A DNA stretch of 36,565 nt. Source: Mucidula mucida (taxonomy: Eukaryota; Basidiomycota; Agaricomycetes; Agaricales; Physalacriaceae). The stretch is from positions 1 to 36,565 of the forward strand of contig JADNYV010000343.1 in assembly GCA_015501055.1 (NCBI GenBank), given 5' to 3'. This document shows, piece after piece, positions 11,555-21,800 of this stretch. The position numbers were made by a program, and so were the translations under genes. Positions within the stretch are counted from its first letter, which is position 1. Each line of letters starts with the position of its first letter. The notes below the pieces were generated by a model. It saw nothing but the letters and a program-made list of their open reading frames with translations, had not been told where the DNA came from and did not search any database.

Positions 11555-11595
11555 GGCTCGCTTCGCGAGCCGTGATAAGTCGCCTTCAGCGACTT
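11555..11595. repeat. Paired subterminal hairpins at 3' end of outer copy
   Basis: Mirror of 295-335. GGCTCGC/GCGAGCC at 11555-11571 is followed by AAGTCGC/GCGACTT at 11577-11595. They could serve as terminator-like structures or as transposase-binding elements. Confidence 0.8.
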
Positions 11596-11601
11596 TGAAT
11601 T

Positions 11602-11625
11602 AACAACAGACTTAGCACATGAGCC
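11602..11625 (-). repeat. 3' terminal inverted repeat
   Basis: Terminal 24 bases of the outer element, ending GCACATGAGCC immediately before the duplicated TAATATGC. It pairs with 100-123 with three mismatches. Confidence 0.85.
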
Positions 11626-11633
11626 TAATATGC
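11626..11633. repeat. Right 8-bp target-site duplication (outer element)
   Basis: TAATATGC, identical to 92-99, directly after the last terminal base of the transposon and 57 bp before the SNARE start codon. Confidence 0.92.
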
Positions 11634-11690
11634 GCGATCCTTGAGCGGGAGATGATCGCGTTTTCCTGGCTTGCACAGCCACATTCACCC

Positions 11691-12599
11691 ATGTCCACTG
11701 ACCCCTACCATGCCGTGCAGGCGGAAATCCAGACGTCGCTGCAGGCAGCGACACAGCTGCGGGCCTCGTATATGCGCATAAGAAACATGAATTCGATGAG
11801 GGGCACGACGGAAGAGTCGGAGGAGCTCGTTTGGGCGCGAAATGAGGTGCGGACCGCGCAGAACTGCGTGGCACAGTGCTCATCGCTGTCTGCAGTTCAA
11901 AGCCACCTTGGCCGCCCTCGAAGCCGACCTGGAGGACCTCGACGAAAGCGTCAAAGTCGTGGAAGCAGCGTCGGACACGCGCCTGTTTGGTGTATCATTC
12001 GAACAGGTCCAGGAGCGCCGCCGCTATGTCGAACGTGTCCGCGGCGAAATCGAGGTAAGCGCGCGGTCTGCTGTTTGGATGGCGTTCACGGGAATACAAT
12101 CGACAGTAGGGTATGCGAGCAGACGTCTCGCCGTCGGGGTCACGGCCTAATTCGCAGATAATGTCGCCACGACCAACGCCGAGAGAGGACGAGCAGAGCG
12201 CGTGGGCGAGGGAAGAGCAGCAGGTGCGTCGCCTCTGTTATGCATTGGTCAATATACTCACCTGTTGGCGTAGATGCTCATGCAACAACAAGATATGACC
12301 ATGGACTCGATAGCAGGCACATTGTCCAATCTCGCGCAACAAGCTGGGCTCATGGGTCAGGAAATTAGTGAACATAACGAGTGGGTTACAAGTCCTCACC
12401 CTGGCCTTCCTTCTAATTGTTCTCCAGAATGTTGACAGACCTAGAGTCTGGCGTCGATAGCACAGAAACAAAACTGGACTCCGCCATGACCAAGATGCGC
12501 CGTTTCGTACGGCAAACAGAACAGAGCGGCAGTGGTTGGTGTATCACGATCCTCACCATCGTTCTTATCATATTGCTCGTGGTGGCTATACTGATATAG
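11691..12599 (+). CDS. TLG1: Syntaxin-6/Tlg1-type Qc-SNARE
   Basis: Five exons (11691-11846, 11896-12054, 12110-12223, 12274-12380, 12428-12599) join through GT-AG introns of 47-55 nt into 235 residues. The start matches the syntaxin-6 N-terminal domain (MSTDPYHAVQAEIQ), with the helical segment LEADLEDLDESVKVVEA around residues 60-75. The SNARE helix covers about 155-210 and is followed by a tail anchor of about 20 hydrophobic residues ending ILI. In this family the protein acts in endosome to trans-Golgi fusion as the Qc helix. By eye the usual zero-layer Gln falls on His177 (EISEHNEML). Introns 2 and 3 use TAG acceptors; skipping them would bring in stops or lose the frame. The large transposon ends 57 bp upstream of the start codon, within the likely promoter or 5' UTR. 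Confidence 0.88.
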
Positions 12600-13216
12600 C
12601 ACCGAGCGCGGACTTTACTTTTTCTTGGACTCTTGATATTACCCTCTTTATTACAGGAATTGTGTACAAGTACAGATCATCACCTAATTCGAGTGTTTGC
12701 TTTCTTCTCGATGTGCGAGACGAAGGGTATACTTCAGTCAAGTCCCGTTATTGGCGTGAATCAGAGTGAGTTCCAGCGCATCACGGATACCTTACCAATT
12801 GACTAGTATCGAGCAGACAGTGATTATATATGCTAGGTAGTAGGAGCCAGGTAGGAGCTCATACGCGAGCAGCCTTTGGTCAATCCGGTTGAATACGACA
12901 AAACAATCGGAGTCAAGACTTTTAGATTTGGCGGCAGCCGATGACTTGAACAACTTTACATGAAGCTGGTGTGCATTCCACCTAGCGGATAAACTGGCCG
13001 CCGATGACTTCGCTGGTGTATGTGAAGTTGATGTTTGACAGCGGGTTCTCCAGCGACTTTAACCTTTCAATTCAAGGATGGAATAAATTGCAGTATCAGA
13101 AGACTGCGATTTAGGACCGCCGCCGCTTCTAATCCGAACTGGACGTTAGTATAAATTTCAGCGAACAATCCATCGAGTGCAAGTATCTATCACCCCATCA
13201 CCCTCGTCTCTCAGTC
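12600..13216. other. Intergenic region between SNARE and QCR8
   Basis: About 600 bp with no ORF I recognise. It contains two degenerate copies of GCCGATGACTT at about 12938 and 13000 and a pyrimidine-rich stretch just before the QCR8 start, usual for a fungal core promoter. I see no mobile-element ends. Confidence 0.5.
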
Positions 13217-13733
13217 ATGAGGCCCTCTGCTATTCGCTTTAGTGGTATGCCTGGTCGTGAGTGTCTTCGCGATCACGTTCAGTCCAGTCTGACGTACAGT
13301 TCTTTTATAGCCAGGAGGGAATGGGTGAGGCCCTCCAGTCTGGTACGGAGGATTAAAACAGCTCATATCAACGTAGATCAGGTGGTTCGGCGACAAAGAG
13401 GGTATTGCAGTACAGCGCGGTGTCTATCAGTATTGTATGCCAGTCGTACGTTCCGGGGAGGTGTTGTCACTCATTTGTTTCTGCTACAGCGCTATCTCCC
13501 TTTCAACTCAAGGTTGGACCCCACTGGGCTCGCGGATACCTCGAAGGCGCGCTTAGACACCTCAAAGGAGAAGCACCCTTTTATACTGTTCCTTTCCTCT
13601 TCGGTTGGTAAAATCGTTGGATGAGTAAGTCCGTGTCCTAATTTCTTTAGGCATTGGCCTCTATGTCTGGGCCAACGACCACTACGCGTACGTCCACAGC
13701 AAGGCGGGCCATGTTGAAGGAGAAGACGTGTGA
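13217..13733 (+). CDS. QCR8: Cytochrome bc1 complex subunit 8
   Basis: Recognised from the N-terminus MRPSAIRFSGMPGR, the core ALSPFQLKVGP and the C-terminal GIGLYVWANDHYAYVHSK, which match the small complex III subunit that binds ubiquinone near cytochrome b in the mitochondrial inner membrane. My model uses exons 13217-13256, 13315-13324, 13382-13419, 13490-13603 and 13651-13733, totalling 285 nt and 94 residues, the usual fungal length. Exon 2 is a 10-nt microexon needed to keep the frame (GRGNGWFGD across three exons). The last intron needs a weak donor (GTTGGT at 13604), because the better-looking GTAAGT at 13624 lies after an in-frame stop. A single transmembrane segment spans about residues 57-75. 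The gene appears intact despite the surrounding transposons. Confidence 0.82.
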
Positions 13734-14222
13734 TCGTTGAATTGTGAACCTGTTTTCTACGTGGACCATTCCTTGCATGTTTGTGGCTTTATGTCTGTGT
13801 ACTGAAGAGACTTCCAAGCAAATGTCCCAAGTGTGAACCCAGCAGAGAGACTTGGCTCTACCTAACCAGATTTGCCTGCTGCGTGACTTGTTGGCGGTCC
13901 GATGTTCCGTATAGCATGACCTCAACCCGGTATTTGTGCGCTTGCATCCGACCACTGTGCGGCCTAGCATCTCCATGTCGAATAACAGTAGCGAAGGCAG
14001 CTGATTTTGCTCACTCGGTTTCGACTTTGACCCTTAGGTCTGGTTCCCCTTGTAGGTCACGCTCGTACCGCCGATTAACAGCACTTGAACCACCTCAAAG
14101 ATCAGTCGCCTGCACTATGAAAAGTATCCGGACTGGCTATGGACGGTTCTGGACAAGTGCTACCCAATGACGGAAAGAAGGAGCACTTTGAACATTATGG
14201 GCAATCGCACCCTCCTGGCTAG
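13734..14222. other. Intergenic region downstream of QCR8
   Basis: No coding sequence recognised. It probably contains the QCR8 3' UTR and, further right, possible terminal sequence of the MULE that begins at about 14427. I could not define a MULE terminal inverted repeat. Confidence 0.4.
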
Positions 14223-14369
14223 CGGATTAGATAATCAGTTCCCATGACGTAGTCGGGTTCACGGCAGGCAAAATTTGGGCAGATTTCGACGGACTACGTC
14301 ACTAGTCCGTCGAAATCTGCCCAAATTTTGCCTGCCGTCTTATGGGATTAGTTAATCAATTCCCACGAC
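14223..14369. repeat. 35-bp perfect foldback flanked by direct repeats
   Basis: A perfect inverted repeat has arms at 14261-14295 and 14304-14338 and an 8-nt loop (ACGTCACT). It is flanked by 26-bp direct repeats at 14223-14248 and 14344-14369, sharing 22 positions, each itself roughly palindromic around TTAATCA or TAATCA. It is 58 bp upstream of the MULE start codon. It may be a tiny foldback element, or an operator or terminus of the MULE. Confidence 0.85.
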
Positions 14370-14426
14370 AAATTGGTGCCGGAATATGTACTTGTGTGCG
14401 TCTATAGACTGCTGTCCTCTGCAAGT

Positions 14427-16579
14427 ATGAGTAATAACGCGTCTGACACGTCGAAAGAGGAAGGTAAGTGATACTACTGTCATCACTTATACCCTGCATT
14501 CTACTGAAATGATTAGAAGAGCGCAAGTGCTCCTACTGCAAATACCGTGACAAAGTCTCGACCTTCCCCCGCACTAAAAACCTTGGATATAAGAAGAAAT
14601 GTGTCTTCTGCGATACCCGGGACACGACTTGAAGGCACACTAATACATCCGACGCGTCAAAGGAGAACAATAGTACTTCCGCTTCTGCCCAAACGTCTAC
14701 TCGGCCACCAACCACGGGTGTGCTATCAGAAATGGAATGGCATGAAGCGGCTAAGATGATACGTGACCATAAGGGCCATGCCTTCGAATTCGAAGCAGTT
14801 GTCCATCTTGACGCGCTTCTGACCGAGATACAAGTCACCGCAAATGATGATACGGTCAGCGATCCAGCTGATCATGTGACTCAACCCGTGGAAAGTGCTC
14901 TCATGGCGCGTCAAGTGGCCCGCGAGATCAGAAATCTGACAGACTATCGATTCATGTATGTGTATCCATCAGATTTCCTTCTTTATGTACTAATGTTCCA
15001 CGGAACAGATATAAGCACTACCGTGACAGTGACTCCGGATCTAGAACATTTGTTTTCTTGTGTGCCCAGCTCAAAGGGCAGGAGACGAAGGAAAGGCTTG
15101 TAGAAGACCCTAAGAGGCAGCGTATGCAAATGAAGATGGATCGTTTTGCCTGTAACGGATGGTTGCGCATGACCTTCGCGAATGATGATGCATCTACCGC
15201 GCGCATTCGATTGATGCATCACCACGCGCATACACCATACGTGGACATCAATCTTGGGCAGAAACAAAAGGATCTCATAAGGGATCTCAAGCATCTCGCC
15301 CCATCGAAGGTGATTATGATGTCCTTCCAATATTTCTGATTCTTACATTTAATTACCTAGATTTGGGATAAAATCTTGGCCGACAACCCAGACAATGAAT
15401 ATACGGAGAAGCAGGTATACAGTGAATGGATGCACCAGAGTGAGAAGGAATGGAGGCTTGACAATGACCAAGTTAAGTCTGCCGAGAAACTTATTCGGAG
15501 CGTGGAAGACTACACGACTCAGGTGATCCCAATCACACCGCGTCCGGGAATCCACGCCATCGCGTTTGCACTAAAAGAGCCGCTTGATGCAATTGGAGCA
15601 GAAACTACTGAGGTAGCCATGGATTCAACATGTACGTGATTTATTTTAGATGAGGCCGTTCTAACAGCTAGCTGAATAGGGAAAACCAATCAAGCCGGGT
15701 ATGAGCTTTACAGCCTCGTTGCAGAGCTCAATGGATGTGCGGTTCCTATTGCCTTTATTTTTACAATGTCGGACGGGACTGCTGAGCCCGGTACCAAGGA
15801 TCTCATGCTCCAGGACTTCATCGATTTTATTGCAAAGCGATGTCCGAATATCAAGTTCACCGACTCGGATAAGGAGACATCCGAGATCAATGCATTTCAG
15901 GCTAAGATGCCGCAGGCGAAGCATCAGCTTTGCTATTGGCATTTGATTTGCTACATCGAGACGCGACTTGGAGAGGATAAACCCCCGGCGGCGTATGACC
16001 CTCGTAGGGCCAACAAAATCTTCGACTTCATTGATCCTACCTGGGCACCCGGTATTACATCTGGTCTCGTTGAGGATGGTGTCCATCCGGACTCTATTGA
16101 TCCACCTGACGAACTGGAGCCGCTCAAGATTCACATCAATCTTACAACTATGGAGAACATTCCTCAGCCACGACGCAAGCCTCTAAAGCCGCCGCCGGTA
16201 CCAACTTGTCGTCCTCCGGTGATGATCCTTAAACTGGGTGACACTCGTACCCCGGTTTACCCAGCTCCTCCCGCCGCGCGTAGTCAAGATCTTCCCCTCT
16301 TTTGCCCTAAAGAGCACCAAAAGCCCATTATCGAAAAATTCCGAGTTCATCTCCATCAGCACCCTTCCATCCCCATCAATGATACCGCTGGGACGATGCT
16401 CTCCAGCGATGAAATCCATTGCCGGGCAGTCCAAGACATCTACAACTTCTGCTTTGAGCGGGACCTATCTCAAGTATGGGCATACCTGTGGAACCGCTGG
16501 TATACTCCGAAACAGTGGATTCTGTGGGCACGTGCTGCATGTGATGCAATTCCGTGGTTGAAGACGACAATGATTGTGG
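14427..16579 (+). pseudogene. MULE (Mutator-like) transposase, truncated by LTR element
   Basis: Exons 14427-14463, 14517-14955, 15009-15309, 15361-15631 and 15680 onward join in frame. The product begins with a zinc-binding segment, CSYCKYRD...CVFC (C-x2-C, about 20 residues, C-x2-C), then a helical region with DYRFIYKHYRD, then the MULE core. The first Asp is in VAMDSTWKTNQ, the second in IKFTDSDKE, followed by the C-x-H signature in HQLCYWHL. The frame breaks once, at a TGA (14630-14632) just after the zinc segment. Translation could restart at 14720. The C-terminus is lost at 16580, after TTMIV, where a gypsy LTR begins. The missing end is not found beyond the gypsy pair. Non-functional as it stands. 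Confidence 0.8.
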
Positions 16580-17109
16580 TGTTATGAATCGCCATATTTT
16601 CACATTTTCAATCTTATCATATCTTATCGGGGGGCTTGTCTTATCAACCAACGGACTGTTTCATCATCTGTTTCGTCACCAATCATACTCCTTTTCATTA
16701 CCAAAGCTGTACTCATGTCGGACACACACCCAACACATGGATGACATCATACATGCCGATACCTCATGGACTTCCTATTGTATACACACCACCGACACTC
16801 GTAGCACACATGGTTGTTTCAGTATTATTACTTACATGCAGTTACCACTCGTATTTAATGGTTTCACGGACTAGTAGCATACAACACTGGGTCAAGGGCG
16901 TGGAGTTATCCCTAGCGGAAACATGTATGGACAAGGAGTCCCAAACACAGGCTCACTAGTATATAAGCAGTAGTATAGTATCATTGTACTTTAGTTCTGA
17001 TCTCGTTTATACACCTGGCCTAGCCTAGTCTTACGAACACGAACACTTTCTTCCTTAAGTTCTTGCTGTGGTACCTAGTTAAGTCTTGTGGCTTAGTCAG
17101 TCGCTAACA
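16580..17109 (+). repeat. 5' LTR, copy 1
   Basis: A 530-bp repeat starting TGTTATGAATC and ending GTCGCTAACA, with the usual TG...CA ends. A TATA box (TATATAAG) lies at 16960, and the inferred transcript start is at about 16992, 32 bp downstream. The same repeat occurs at 28790-29312 (inverted) and, shortened, on both sides of the junction near 22930. Confidence 0.88.
16992..17003 (+). promoter_or_regulatory. Inferred transcript 5' end acting as primer
   Basis: TAGTTCTGATCT is the exact reverse complement of the primer-binding site at 17112-17123. It lies where transcription should begin, 32 bp after the TATA box. In Tf1 of fission yeast the first bases of the mRNA fold back and prime reverse transcription; this layout fits the same mechanism. 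Confidence 0.75.
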
Positions 17110-17111
17110 GA

Positions 17112-17123
17112 AGATCAGAACTA
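17112..17123 (+). promoter_or_regulatory. Self-priming primer-binding site, copy 1
   Basis: AGATCAGAACTA begins two bases after the LTR ends. It pairs perfectly with 16992-17003 in the LTR and shows no match I recognise to a tRNA 3' end. Confidence 0.75.
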
Positions 17124-17709
17124 CTTTCTACCACCTACCACACATCTCTGATTGTCGATCAGCACTTCGCTGTTTGATCATCGCACATTCCCCTATTCCC
17201 TTTCCCTGTTTACAGATCAACGGATTCCTAATTCCAGCGCACATCCGCATACATGTGTATTGGTCCCAGTAGCGCCGGCTAACAGTTAGAGATAACTGCC
17301 TTGGGTGCTGGAAGTAGCCGCTCTCACAAGAACAAACTTTTGGCAGTTGCACTTCAGTGGGCGCTGTTTACGGGTCAATCCCCGTTCCCAGGAAAACTTT
17401 GGCTTACCTCACACCAGAGGGACGTCGGCTGGGCAATTGCGAACTTGTGACGAGCTCTTGGGCTCCATAGATACATAGTCAGTAGTCGGTAAAATAGCGT
17501 AGAACAGTTACGATACCTATCTACTTTACTTACCTTACAATACACACCATCATTCCCCACCCTACCAAGTCCTGGATTCTATTTCAGATCTAGGCGACTC
17601 CTCCTTATTCATCCAAACCTCTATTCCCTCACCTGTTTCATCGAAATCCGCATCTCCCATATCCCCACTTTCACCCTTTCACTCTCCGATCCTATCACCC
17701 CAATTCATC
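17124..17709 (+). other. Leader between primer site and Gag, copy 1
   Basis: About 590 bp of untranslated leader without a convincing ORF; presumed to carry packaging signals. The matching leader of copy 2 is at 28196-28775, where the differences I checked are mostly substitutions. Confidence 0.6.
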
Positions 17710-18634
17710 ATGTCCAACGAAGCACCCAAAACCGCTCCTCACACACCCGCTCATCATGCCGATGTCAAAACCAAAGGCCAATCCCTTGTCAACAAGCCTT
17801 ATGACTATGACGGGGACAAGTCCAAGTACAAGAGCTGGTGGCGATCGATGTTTACATATATCCGTGACAAGAAGAACAACCTCACATCTGACTCCAAAAG
17901 GATTGATGTTGTTCTTTCCTATATCCGAGGAGATCATATAGATGCATGGGTCCAGAACTACTCAGACCAGAACTTCGACGAGGAAGAAGAGGAATGGACA
18001 GTCTCTTGGACGGAGTTCAAGGAAGACTTGAAGGAGCGATTTGTGGATTCCAACCTCGCGCGAGACGCGCAAGACCAGATCGAGCGGTTGCGCCAGGGGC
18101 AAGACACCGCTCAAGACTTCTTCCAGAAGTTTGAGGTCCTGCTCACTCAGGCAGGATACTCAAAGGATGACGCATTCGTCGTACACTTCTCGAGACCAAT
18201 GTCAACAGAAGATCATCGACCAGATCTATGGCAGCCGAGACGGGTTGCCAGAGAAGTACAAGGATTGGAAGGCACAGATCCTTCAGATCAATCAGCTGTG
18301 GAGAAGGCGGGCGGCGAGCAAGAGGTCCGGCATGCAGTCCCGGCCCAAGCTCCGCAGGTGGCTACACCAAGAGCTAATCCTACGAACCCACCTCCGACGC
18401 CGATCACACAACGAGATGCCACCGGTGTTACCTATGGAGGAGCCGGCAGGCCGATGGACATCGACAATGCACGTCGAAGGGACTCTGCTTCAGCTGTGGC
18501 GAACACGGCCACGTCAGCAGGTTCTGTCCGAAGAAGGGTCGACCCCAGACGATTCGGGGTTATGGACCGAGATGAATGACGAGGAGAAGAAGAAGCTGGC
18601 CGAAGAGTTGGGTTTTGCAAAGCTCCCGCAGTAG
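17710..18634 (+). pseudogene. Gag, copy 1, frameshifted
   Basis: Starts MSNEAPKTAPHTP and contains the retrotransposon Gag core (WWRSMFTYIRDKKNN... FVDSNLARDAQDQIERLRQGQDTAQDFFQKFE). A CCHC zinc knuckle is encoded near 18483-18530 but is out of frame in this copy. The frame shifts near 18210, where one G is missing compared with copy 2 (CAACAGAAG against CAACGAGAAG). The downstream part continues in another frame to LGFAKLPQ and a stop at 18634. Confidence 0.8.
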
Positions 18635-18834
18635 ACGCAGTCCTGCCGGAGCAGTCATCAAGGAAAGGGTTGTCAGATGCAGATTCTATTTACAGTACGG
18701 GTACTGAAACATCTAAAATATCATCGACGACTTTACCACCAAAACCTGCGAAAGAAAGATTTGAGCCAAATACGCCCGAGTGGATCGCACAACGGCTAAG
18801 AGAGGATGACGTGCGAGAGCAGTGGGAATTTTGA

Positions 18835-21800
18835 GAGCATGGATGCCGGCAGCGGAGAGAGAGAGAAGCGACGGAGGAGAAGGTGATGGCGATCAGAGCA
18901 TTGACAAAGGAAGCTGCGGTGGAAGTTGTGACGGAGTTGAAAAAGTCGAGGAAGTACATCCGGGGAACAAAGGGGCAGGACATGAAACTCCGAGTAACCA
19001 TAGAGAGCGTACACACAGGCTCTGAATGGGAAACGAGTGCCCTTCTTGACAGTGGAGCAACGGGTTCTTGTGTCAATAAAGAATTCGTCGAGAAGAACGG
19101 ACTCCCGATCAAGGAGTTACCGGTCAAGCTCCCTGTCTACAATGCGGATGGAACCCTAAACGAGGGAGGAGCAATCGAAGGTTTTGTGGAGGTCCGGATG
19201 AAGATGGAGATCACGCCGAAAAGATTGAGTTGGCCGTCACCAATCTTGGCAAAACAAGTATCTTTTTGGGGCTAGATTGGTTACGATATCACAACCCCAC
19301 ATCAACTGGACGGAATCCACATTGACTTTGATCGATGCCCAGACCGCTGCGGCTATCTACCCGAGTACGACTCGCCGGAAGATGAAGGAGAAGATGTAGA
19401 AGAGAAGTTGGAAGAGGGAGAGCGTTGTTCTGGATGGACTGGGACAACTATCGCAAAAGCGGTGAAAAGCTGAGATCACAACAGCCTTCATCCGCTGCTG
19501 CACCTTACATGAGGAATTTTCCGATGTATTCAGCAAGGCGGACTTTGACAAGTTACCGGAGCGAAGACCCTGGGATCACGCGATAGAACTTACGCCTGGT
19601 TCCAAACCGGTTGACTGCAAGGTTTATCCCCTTAGTCCATCCGAGCAGAAGGCGTTAGACGAGTTCTTGGAGGAAAACATACGCACGGGACGCATACGGC
19701 CATCAATCTCACCCATGGCGTCACCATTCTTCTTTGTCAAAAGAAGGACGGAAGCCTTCGGCCAGTGCAGGATTATCGGAAGTTGAACGACATGACAATC
19801 AAGAACCGATACCCCTTGCCGTTGATTCAGGAGCTTATCGACAAGTTGAAGGGAGCAAAGGTTTTCACAAAGATGGATGTCCGATGGGGTTACAATAACA
19901 TCCGGATCAAAGAAGGTGATGAGTGGAAAGCGGCGTTTAGAACAAACCGAGGCCTGTTCGAGCCCTCAGTCATGTTCTTCGGACTTACAAACTCGCCGGC
20001 AACGTTCCAATCGTTCATGAATCACATTCTGAAGGAGTTGATTGAGAGGACATGTTATAGTTTACTTGGACGATATACTTATCTTTACGAACACTTGGAA
20101 GACATAGACATATTGTACGAAGGTATTAGAAATATTACGAGTAAATAAGTTGTATTTAAAACCCGAGAAATGTAGTTTTGAGGCACATACTGTAGATTAC
20201 TTAGGAGTTATTGTTGGAGGAGGAGAAGTGAAGATGGATCCGGCAAAAGTGGCCGTAGTGAAGGAATGGAAGGAGCCGACGAAGAAGAAGGAAGTACAGT
20301 CATTCCTGGGCTTCTGCAACTTCTACCGACGTTTCATCGGGGATTTGCGGGAGTAGCGAAGCCATTGACATCGCTAACCGGGAAGGGCGAGTGGGTTTGG
20401 GGCATGGAGCAGCACGAGGCGTTTGAGGAGTTGAAACGGAGGATGACGGAAGAACCCGTTCTGATCGTACCACGCGACGACGGCAAGTTTCGAGTTGAGG
20501 CAGACTCCTCGAACTATGCGAACGGGGCGGTTCTTTCCCAGTTGTTGACGGAAAATGGAGACCAGTAGCTTTCCGATCTCGCGCGCTGAACGAAGTGAGC
20601 GCAATTATGAGATCTACGACAAAGAGATGATGGCTATTATGGACTCGATTGACGACTGGAGCAATATCTCCTAGGAGCAAGGAGACAGTGGAGGTTTTAC
20701 CGATCATCAAAACCTCCAGTACTTCGGAAGCCACAGAAGTTGAATCGGAGGCAGGCGAGATGGGTTACGGAGTTGGCGGAGTATGACATACAGATGATTC
20801 ACAAGCCGGGCAAGACGATGGGGAAAGCTGATGCCTTGTCAAGGATGACAGGCCTTGAGAAGGGGGAAAAAGATAACGAAAACGTTGTTTTGCTCAACCG
20901 GAGTTTTTTATTTCACAAATTCAATTTTCTTTACATACAGTAGATACACCGGAGGACGAATTACTTAACAAAATCAAACAAAGAAAAGGAAACAAGACAG
21001 ATACGTACAAAAAGCATTAGAAAACAAAGAAAAAGGATGGGAAGAGAAGGAAAATGGACTTATTATATGGAAAGATCGTATTTACATACCGAAGGACAAG
21101 GAATTGCGGGGAAAAGTTATTGGAATGCATCATGATGCACAGCTTGCAGGGCATCCGGACGTACAAGACCTCGAGTTGATCACACGCACCTATTGGTGGC
21201 CAGGAATCAGCCGAGACGTCCGCGAATACGTGGAAGGGTGTCAAAAATGCCAAGTTACAAAGTCACATCGCACAAAGCCGGCTGCACCCCTCCATCCTAT
21301 AGATGTACCAAGCGAACCATGGGAGAAAGTGGGACGGACATGATCGGCGAGTTGCCGGAGTCGGGAGGATACAATGCGATCAGCACGTTTGTGGACCATT
21401 TCACAAAGCGGTTACGCATTATACCAACACACACCACCCTGACGTCAGAAGGCATGGCTCGTATTTACCGCGATCGAATCTTCCCCATACATGGATTGCC
21501 CGACAGATGATACATGATCGAGGTCCGCAATACCACTCGCGTTTCATGAAGGAGTTATACCGGCTGTTGGGCATTGAAGGAACTTCACACGGCGTACCAT
21601 CCACAGGCAAATGGGCAAACAGAACGGTTGAACCAAGAGATAGAACATTTCTTACGGTTATTGTCAATTACCATCAGAACGACTGGCATGAATGGTTACC
21701 CTCTGCCGAATTCGTTTACAACGATCGGGTACACTCAGCAACCAAGTCACTCCGTTCTTCGCAGACATGGGCAGACACCCCTACAAAGGCACCGCTCCGA

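Larger units (their letters stand above)
100..11625 (+). mobile_element. Outer DNA transposon with nested copy
   Basis: The outer element consists of 100-264 plus 6032-11625 (165 + 5,594 = 5,759 bp), interrupted by a second copy of itself. Its ends form imperfect terminal inverted repeats of 24 bp (100-123 and 11602-11625, 21 of 24 matching), starting GGCTCATGTGC and ending GCACATGAGCC. It is flanked by the 8-bp duplication TAATATGC. It carries one gene, intact at 6054-11318. An 8-bp duplication is known for hAT, P, Merlin and Zisupton-type elements, but neither the terminal sequence nor the protein matches any superfamily I can name confidently. After the spacer flip, 5867-11625 also reads as one uninterrupted full-length element of 5,759 bp. 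Confidence 0.9.
6024..11625 (+). repeat. Right arm of 5.6-kb inverted repeat
   Basis: Partner of 265-5866. Nearly identical arms around a short spacer make this a strong cruciform former and a substrate for recombination that inverts the spacer. Confidence 0.93.

Noticed and set aside
100..11625. Classification as hAT, KDZ/Zisupton, Helitron or Academ
   Set aside because: The 8-bp duplication fits hAT or Zisupton, but ends and protein do not match what I know of them. There is no Rep/helicase for Helitron, and Academ makes 3-4 bp duplications with a different nuclease. I left the superfamily open.
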